Part shown: positions 13,829-18,461 of the stretch, in pieces
Layout of the letters: each line of letters begins with the position of its first letter
Numbering within the stretch: position 1 is the stretch's first letter
Assembly: GCA_030604165.1 (NCBI GenBank)
Contig: JAUVWK010000014.1
Span: forward strand, 1 to 18,461
Direction of reading: 5' to 3'
Length of the DNA: 18,461 nt
Origin: Alphaproteobacteria bacterium
Lineage (GTDB): Bacteria; Pseudomonadota; Alphaproteobacteria; UBA828
Program-made: the position numbers and the translations under genes
The notes under the pieces: model-generated
Database searches by the model: none
What the model was told of the DNA's origin: nothing
The model's input: the letters and a program-made list of their open reading frames with translations, nothing else

Positions 13829-14701
13829 CTACGCGTGCCAGTCGGCGACGTGAGTGTAGGTTTCGGGCCGGCGGTCGCGATAAAAGTGCCACGCCTCGCG
13901 CACCTCGGCGATCATGTCGAGGTCGAGCGCGGCCACCACCAGCTCGTCCTTGTCGTCCGCGCCTTGGGCCAGGATCTCGCCGCGCGGGTTGACGAAATAG
14001 CTCGAGCCGTAGAACTCGCCCGTGTTCCACGGCTTCTCCCAGCCGACCCGGTTGTTGGCGCCGATATAGACGCAGTTGGCGACCGCGGCGGCCGGTTGCT
14101 CGAGGGTCCAAAGGTGATCGCTCAGGCCCTTGGTGGTGGCCGAAGGATTGAAGATCACCTCGGCGCCATTGAGCGCCAGCTCGCGCCAGCCCTCGGGGAA
14201 GTGACGGTCGTAGCAGATATAGACGCCGACCTTGCAATAGGCCGTGTCGAACACCGGATAGCCGAGATCGCCCGGCTTGAAGAACAGCTTCTCGTGATAG
14301 CCGGTGATATGCGGGATATGAATCTTGCGGAACTTGCCGAGATAGCGGCCGTCGGCGTCGATCACGGCCGCCGTGTTGTAATAGACGCCCGGCATGTGCT
14401 CTTCGTAGACCGGCACCACCAAGACCATGCCGTGCTGCTTGGCCACCTCGCGCATGCGCTGCACGGTGGGCCCGTCCGGTACCGGCTCGGCCGACGCATA
14501 CCACTTGTTGTCGTGGCAGGCGGGCACATAGGGCAGGTTGAAGATCTCCTGCAGGCCGAGCACCTGCACGCCCTGGCGCGCCGCGTCCTCGATCAGCGGC
14601 AGATGGGCTTGGATCATCATCTCGCTGATCGCGTCCGGCGAATCGCGCTCCGGCTCGCCTTTCAGGCTCATCTGGATGAGCCCGGCCTTCACTTCAGCCA
14701 T
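13829..14701 (-). CDS. Nitrilase-superfamily N-carbamoyl amidohydrolase (copy 2)
   Basis: A 290-residue paralogue of the preceding gene. The catalytic triad is at the same positions: Glu52 (LQEIFNLPYV), Lys126 (FRKIHIPH) and Cys163 (GVYICYDRHFPE). Differences concentrate around residues 60-110 (for example CHDNKWYASAEPVPDG against VDDKWFDAAEPIPEG) and 131-141, loops near the active site, so the copies may prefer different carbamoyl or amide substrates. Copy 2 also has extra cysteines at 62 and 156. The ATG at 14701 is preceded by GGGAG 8 bases upstream. The likely role is N-carbamoyl-beta-amino acid hydrolysis in pyrimidine degradation; N-carbamoylputrescine amidase is an alternative. It precedes copy 1 in transcription and follows PhzF after 91 bases, in which I find no convincing terminator. 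Confidence 0.9.
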   Translation of the reverse strand: MAEVKAGLIQMSLKGEPERDSPDAISEMMIQAHLPLIEDAARQGVQVLGLQEIFNLPYVPACHDNKWYASAEPVPDGPTVQRMREVAKQHGMVLVVPVYEEHMPGVYYNTAAVIDADGRYLGKFRKIHIPHITGYHEKLFFKPGDLGYPVFDTAYCKVGVYICYDRHFPEGWRELALNGAEVIFNPSATTKGLSDHLWTLEQPAAAVANCVYIGANNRVGWEKPWNTGEFYGSSYFVNPRGEILAQGADDKDELVVAALDLDMIAEVREAWHFYRDRRPETYTHVADWHA

Positions 14702-14792
14702 GGTCGTCGCTCCCGTGGACTCTCTCGATTTCGGTATCTCTTCAAAGCTTAGCGCCGGCGGTGCTTGGCGCGCAAAGCAAAAGCGCGGGCTC

Positions 14793-15698
14793 TCAATCGA
14801 GGTGCAACGTTCCGTCCATCACCCGCACGCAAGCCCCGCCGATCCACATCCCGGTGACCGCACCGTCCCGTTTCTCGGCCTCGGCATGCAAAAGGCTGGG
14901 GCGGCCCATATCCACGCCTTGCGCAATGGTCTTGGTGAGCGTCAGATCGGTCTCCGGCCGCAGGCTGGCGAGAAGCCCGATCAGGATGACGTTGGCGCTC
15001 CCCGTGGCGGGGTCTTCGGGGACGCCGTGGAGCGGCGCGAACACGCGGCATTGGATGTCGGCCTCGGCCTCGTCGCTCGGCAGGTAGAGGTGGATGCCGG
15101 TCACTTGGTCGACCGGAAGATGCTCGGCAAAGACATCGCCGCGCGGGCCGGCGGCGGCAAGCGCCGCGCGCGTCTTCACCTCGGCGAAAACCCACGGAAT
15201 GCCGCTCGCTGCGATACAGGGCTGGTGGCGCGTCGTCTCGATATCATTGGCGTCGATCGAGCAGGCCGCCGCAATAACATCAAGTGGAATTTCCTCGCCG
15301 CGCACAAAGGCTTGTGGGGCGGCCAAGCGCGCGCCCGCGATAGCATCCCCCTCTTTTAGGAGATCGATCTCTACGAGCCCGGCCTTTTCCTCGAAAACCA
15401 CAGGGTCTGCGACGGCGCGACCGTAGGTTTCCCCCAGCGTGGCAAGCACGAACGCTGTGCCGATGTTCGGGTGGCCGGCGAAAGGCAGCTCGGCGCGCGG
15501 CGTGAAAATTCGCACCTGGGCGGTATTCGACGGCTCGCTCGGCGGCAGCACGAAGGTCGTTTCCGAGAGATTGAACTCGGCGGCGATATCTTGCATCTGC
15601 CCGGTTTCCAGGCCCTCGGCATTCACGATCACCGCGAGCGGATTGCCGCCGAACTGCCGCGCGGTGAAAACATCCACCGTCATGAAACGCAGCTTCAT
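14793..15698 (-). CDS. PhzF family isomerase-like protein
   Basis: A 301-residue protein with the two-lobed diaminopimelate-epimerase-like fold of PhzF. Markers are VDVFTARQFGGNPLAVI (8-24), the catalytic-position Glu46 in NLSETTFV, FTPRAELPFAGHPNIGT (about 65-81) and EDPATGSAN at about 228-236. PhzF of phenazine producers isomerises trans-2,3-dihydro-3-hydroxyanthranilate, but no other phenazine genes are here. Most family members have unknown roles, so phenazine synthesis should not be inferred. It sits between semialdehyde dehydrogenase (62 bases upstream) and the nitrilases, in a probable minus-strand operon. The ATG at 15698 is preceded by CACGGGAG at slightly long spacing. A role on a cyclic or unsaturated amino acid from pyrimidine or hydantoin metabolism is possible but only a guess. 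Confidence 0.9.
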   Translation of the reverse strand: MKLRFMTVDVFTARQFGGNPLAVIVNAEGLETGQMQDIAAEFNLSETTFVLPPSEPSNTAQVRIFTPRAELPFAGHPNIGTAFVLATLGETYGRAVADPVVFEEKAGLVEIDLLKEGDAIAGARLAAPQAFVRGEEIPLDVIAAACSIDANDIETTRHQPCIAASGIPWVFAEVKTRAALAAAGPRGDVFAEHLPVDQVTGIHLYLPSDEAEADIQCRVFAPLHGVPEDPATGSANVILIGLLASLRPETDLTLTKTIAQGVDMGRPSLLHAEAEKRDGAVTGMWIGGACVRVMDGTLHLD

Positions 15699-15760
15699 AG
15701 CGATTCGACTCCCGTGATCCCCCGGAAACCGGGATATCGATCATGATAGGGGGCACTAGC

Positions 15761-17260
15761 CTATGACATCAGCGGGAACATCAGATCGACGCCGGCGCGG
15801 ATGCCAGTGGGCCAGCGCGAGGTGACGGTCTTGAGCTTGGTGTAAAAATGCACGCCCTCGAGCCCGTGCATATTGTGACCGCCGAACAGCGAGCGCTTCC
15901 AACCGCCGAAGCTGTGATAGGCCACCGGCACCGGGATCGGCACATTGACGCCGACCATGCCGATCTCGACGCGCTCGGTGAAGTCGCGCGCCGCGTCGCC
16001 GTCGCGGGTGAAGATGGCGACGCCATTGCCGAATTCGTGGTCATTGACCAGCTTGACGGCGGCGTCGTAATCGGCTGCGCGCACCACCGCGAGCACGGGA
16101 CCGAAGATTTCTTCTTTGTAGATGCGCATCTCGGGCGTCACCCGGTCGAACAGGCAGGGCCCCATGAAATAGCCGTTTTCGTAGCCCTGGAGCGAAAAGT
16201 CGCGGCCATCCATCACCAGCTCGGCGCCTTCCTCGAGGCCGAGATCGACATAACCGCGCACCTTCTCGAGATGCTGCTTGGTGACGAGCGGCCCCATTTC
16301 GGCGTCCGCGTCGGTGCCGGGCCCGACCTTGATCTGTTCGATCTTGGGCTTGAGCCCCTCGATCAGCGCGTCGCCGGCCTTGTCGCCGACCGCCACCGCC
16401 ACCGAGACCGCCATGCAACGCTCGCCGGCCGAGCCGTAAGCCGCGCCGATGAGGGCGTCGGTGGTCATGTCGAGATCGGCGTCCGGCATGACCACGGCGT
16501 GATTCTTGGCGCCGCCCAACGCCTGCACCCGTTTGCCGTTGGCGCAGCCGGTGGTGTAGATGTATTCCGCGATCGGGGTAGAGCCGACGAAGCTCACCGC
16601 CGCGACGTCCGGGTGGGCGAGGATCGCATCGACCGCCACCTTGTCGCCGTGCACGACATTGAACACGCCGGGCGGGCAGCCCGCCTCCTTCAGCAGCTCG
16701 GCCATCATGATCGCGGCCGAGGGGTCTTTCTCGGACGGTTTGAGCACGAAGGTGTTGCCGCAGGCGAGGGCCAGCGGAAACATCCACATCGGCACCATGG
16801 CCGGGAAATTGAACGGCGTGATGCCGGCAACGACGCCGAGCGGTTGGCGCATCGAGAAGCTGTCGACGCCGGTGCCGACGGAGGCCGTGAATTCGCCCTT
16901 CAACAGATGCGGAATGCCGCAGGCGAACTCCAGCACCTCGAGGCCGCGCGTCACCGAGCCGACCGCGTCGCTCAGCACCTTGCCGTGCTCGCGGGTGATG
17001 ATCTTGCCCATCTCTTCTTTGTTGGCGTCGATCAATTCCTTGAACTTGAAGATCACGCGGGCGCGACGAATCGGCGGGCTCGCGGCCCATGCCGGAAAAG
17101 CGGCCGCGGCGGCGGCCACGGCCTTGTTCACCTCCGCCGCGGTGGCGAAGGGCACCTCGCCGATTTTCTCGCCCACCGCCGGGTTATAGATGTCGCCCGA
17201 ACGGTCGCCCTCGCCGGCAGCGGGCGCGCCATCGATCCAGTGGCTGACGATGTCGGTCAT
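15761..17260 (-). CDS. mmsA: Methylmalonate-semialdehyde dehydrogenase (CoA-acylating)
   Basis: A 499-residue aldehyde dehydrogenase. It converts methylmalonate semialdehyde to propionyl-CoA, and malonate semialdehyde to acetyl-CoA, with NAD+ and CoA. Catalytic Cys282 is in YGSAGERCMAVSVAVAVG, and Asn151 lies in PFNFPAMVPMWMFPLA. The usual general-base Glu of hydrolytic ALDHs (ELGG) is replaced (ALGGAKNH at 247-254), as expected for the CoA-acylating branch. This branch acts on the semialdehydes formed from beta-aminoisobutyrate (thymine) and beta-alanine (uracil), so it fits the amidase genes downstream. Valine or myo-inositol degradation is the usual alternative role. The ATG at 17260 has GGGGGA at good spacing. 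The gene follows alanine dehydrogenase after 45 bases that hold a hairpin. Confidence 0.95.
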   Translation of the reverse strand: MTDIVSHWIDGAPAAGEGDRSGDIYNPAVGEKIGEVPFATAAEVNKAVAAAAAAFPAWAASPPIRRARVIFKFKELIDANKEEMGKIITREHGKVLSDAVGSVTRGLEVLEFACGIPHLLKGEFTASVGTGVDSFSMRQPLGVVAGITPFNFPAMVPMWMFPLALACGNTFVLKPSEKDPSAAIMMAELLKEAGCPPGVFNVVHGDKVAVDAILAHPDVAAVSFVGSTPIAEYIYTTGCANGKRVQALGGAKNHAVVMPDADLDMTTDALIGAAYGSAGERCMAVSVAVAVGDKAGDALIEGLKPKIEQIKVGPGTDADAEMGPLVTKQHLEKVRGYVDLGLEEGAELVMDGRDFSLQGYENGYFMGPCLFDRVTPEMRIYKEEIFGPVLAVVRAADYDAAVKLVNDHEFGNGVAIFTRDGDAARDFTERVEIGMVGVNVPIPVPVAYHSFGGWKRSLFGGHNMHGLEGVHFYTKLKTVTSRWPTGIRAGVDLMFPLMS

Positions 17261-17282
17261 GGCTTGGTCCCCCGTAATTGAC

Positions 17283-17304
17283 CGGCGCCGGTTCCCGGGC
17301 GCCG
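17283..17304 (-). promoter_or_regulatory. Intercistronic stem-loop between alanine dehydrogenase and mmsA
   Basis: Bases 17283-17289 pair perfectly with 17298-17304 (CGGCGCC/GGCGCCG) around an 8-base loop, starting one base after the alanine dehydrogenase stop. The overlapping 12-base palindrome ACCGGCGCCGGT (17281-17292) offers an alternative fold. No T-run follows. It could set relative transcript levels of the two genes or be a weak terminator. Confidence 0.35.
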
Positions 17305-17305
17305 C

Positions 17306-18424
17306 TCAGGCGGCCAGGATATCGGCCGGCATGGTGTAACGGTATCCGAGATCCTTGGCCACCGCCTCGAAGGTGACGCTGCCGCGGTAAATATTCAGGC
17401 CGTTCATCAAATGCGCATCGTCCAGCAAGGCCTGACGGTAGCCCTTGTCGGCGAGGGCGACGACGAAGGGCAAGGTGGCGTTGCTGAGCGCCAGCGTCGA
17501 GGTGCGGGCCACCGCGCCCGGCATGTTGGCCACGCAATAGTGAATGATGTTGTCGACCGCGTAGGTGGGGTCGGCGTGCGTGGTCGCCCGGCTAGTCTCG
17601 AAGCAGCCGCCCTGATCGATCGCCACGTCCACGATCACGGCGCCGCGGCGCATATCCTTGAGCATGTCGCGGCTTACCAGCTTGGGCGCCGCCGCGCCGG
17701 CCACCAGCACGGCGCCGATCACCAAGTCGGCGCCGATGGTATATTCCACGATGGCGTGCGCGGTCGAATAGACCGTGTGGACGCGCGCGCCGAACATCTC
17801 GTCGAGCTCGCGCAGTCGCGGAATCGAGCGGTCGACCACCACGACGTGCGCGCCCAGGCCGATCGCCATGCGCGTCGCCTGGGTGCCGACGACACCGCCG
17901 CCGATAACCAGCACGTTGGCGGGCGCGACACCCGGCACGCCGCCCAACAACACGCCACGCCCGCCCTGTTCCTTCTCGAGGCAGTGCGCGCCGGCCTGGA
18001 TCGACATGCGCCCGGCCACTTCGCTCATGGGCGCCAGCAGCGGCAAGCCGCCGTGGTCGTCGGTGACGGTCTCGTAGGCGATGGCGACACAGCCCGATTC
18101 GATCAGCGCCTCGGTCTGTTTCGGGTCCGGCGCGAGATGCAAATAGGTGAACAGCACCTGGCCTTCGCGCAGCATGGTGCATTCCTGCGGCTGGGGCTCC
18201 TTGACTTTCACAATCATGTCCGCGCGCGCGAAAATCTCCTCGGGCCCCGCCATGATGTCCGCGCCGGCCTGCCGGTATTCCTCGTCCTCGAGCCCGATCT
18301 CGGTGCCGGCGCCCGCTTGCACCATCACCTGGTGACCGTGCTGCACCAGCTCGTGCACGCCGCCGGGCGGAATGCCGACGCGGTATTCATGGACTTTGAT
18401 TTCTTTTGGAACCCCGATCAGCAT
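17306..18424 (-). CDS. ald: Alanine dehydrogenase
   Basis: A 372-residue NAD-dependent enzyme that interconverts L-alanine and pyruvate plus ammonia. Substrate-site residues sit at the family positions: Arg15 (EYRVGIPP), Lys75 (VKVKEP), His96 (YLHLAPD) and Asp270 (VDVAIDQGG). The NAD Rossmann motif IGGGVVGTQA is at 174-183. The RVGIPPGGV segment differs slightly from the common RVALTPAGV form, with no expected loss of function. The ATG at 18424 follows TTTGGAGA. In this cluster it probably regenerates pyruvate from alanine produced by an omega-amino acid:pyruvate transaminase acting on beta-alanine or beta-aminoisobutyrate; that transaminase is not in the window. It is the first gene in the minus-strand run. 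The remaining 37 bases to the window edge show no further gene. Confidence 0.95.
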   Translation of the reverse strand: MLIGVPKEIKVHEYRVGIPPGGVHELVQHGHQVMVQAGAGTEIGLEDEEYRQAGADIMAGPEEIFARADMIVKVKEPQPQECTMLREGQVLFTYLHLAPDPKQTEALIESGCVAIAYETVTDDHGGLPLLAPMSEVAGRMSIQAGAHCLEKEQGGRGVLLGGVPGVAPANVLVIGGGVVGTQATRMAIGLGAHVVVVDRSIPRLRELDEMFGARVHTVYSTAHAIVEYTIGADLVIGAVLVAGAAAPKLVSRDMLKDMRRGAVIVDVAIDQGGCFETSRATTHADPTYAVDNIIHYCVANMPGAVARTSTLALSNATLPFVVALADKGYRQALLDDAHLMNGLNIYRGSVTFEAVAKDLGYRYTMPADILAA

Positions 18425-18461
18425 CGCTCTATCTCCAAAGAGTTTGGCTCGAACCGGACCG

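Noticed and set aside
14763..14778. 16-base near-palindrome between PhzF and nitrilase copy 2
   Set aside because: One mismatch and no loop for an RNA hairpin; a palindrome of this kind is expected by chance in GC-rich DNA.
14793..15698. Phenazine biosynthesis locus suggested by PhzF
   Set aside because: No other phz genes are present, and most PhzF-family proteins are unrelated to phenazines.
15721..15733. Short CCCGG-AAA-CCGGG hairpin between mmsA and PhzF
   Set aside because: Only 5 bp with no T-run; too weak to call a terminator or operator.
15848..17281. 477-codon plus-strand frame opposite mmsA
   Set aside because: Antisense of a conserved aldehyde dehydrogenase, with shadow-type composition.

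Overview
The window is GC-rich, densely packed and has short intergenic gaps. Gene content (CaiB-type CoA-transferase, dihydropyrimidinase, CoA-acylating methylmalonate-semialdehyde dehydrogenase, an ArsR-type regulator beside a persulfide dioxygenase) and codon use suggest a heterotrophic alphaproteobacterium. This is an inference; there is no rRNA or other phylogenetic marker. I see no tRNA, rRNA, IS element, integrase or CRISPR array.

Layout. (1) 1-2131: a truncated membrane protein (probably the membrane half of a class III adenylate/guanylate cyclase) and a CaiB/BaiF CoA-transferase, both on the minus strand. (2) 2132-4089: a dihydropyrimidinase with a strong leader hairpin, followed by a small isoprenylcysteine-methyltransferase-like membrane protein. 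(3) 4102-10986: a sulfur block. A minus-strand ArsR-rhodanese fusion regulator is divergent from a plus-strand run: ETHE1-like persulfide dioxygenase, MFS transporter, single-domain rhodanese, DsrE-like protein, SQR-like flavoprotein, class II glutamine amidotransferase and cysteine desulfurase. Two mirror-image sigma70-type promoters and two overlapping AT-rich palindromes lie between the regulator and the dioxygenase. (4) 11025-18424: mostly minus strand. It holds an M20-type N-carbamoyl amino acid hydrolase, two tandem nitrilase-family amidohydrolases, a PhzF-like protein, methylmalonate-semialdehyde dehydrogenase and alanine dehydrogenase. A divergent Mug-like DNA glycosylase is embedded.

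How the parts fit. Regions 2 and 4 look like the lower part of reductive pyrimidine degradation. Dihydropyrimidinase opens dihydrouracil or dihydrothymine. N-carbamoyl amidases release beta-alanine or beta-aminoisobutyrate. The semialdehyde dehydrogenase makes acetyl-CoA or propionyl-CoA, and alanine dehydrogenase can recycle alanine from an omega-transaminase. The dihydropyrimidine dehydrogenase and the transaminase are not in the window. The sulfur block sits between these two halves and looks like an independently controlled persulfide/sulfane-sulfur system. Its regulator probably senses sulfur through its own rhodanese domain, because its DNA-binding half has no cysteines. That regulator and control region, with the unusual gene set they control, is the best candidate here for an undescribed system.
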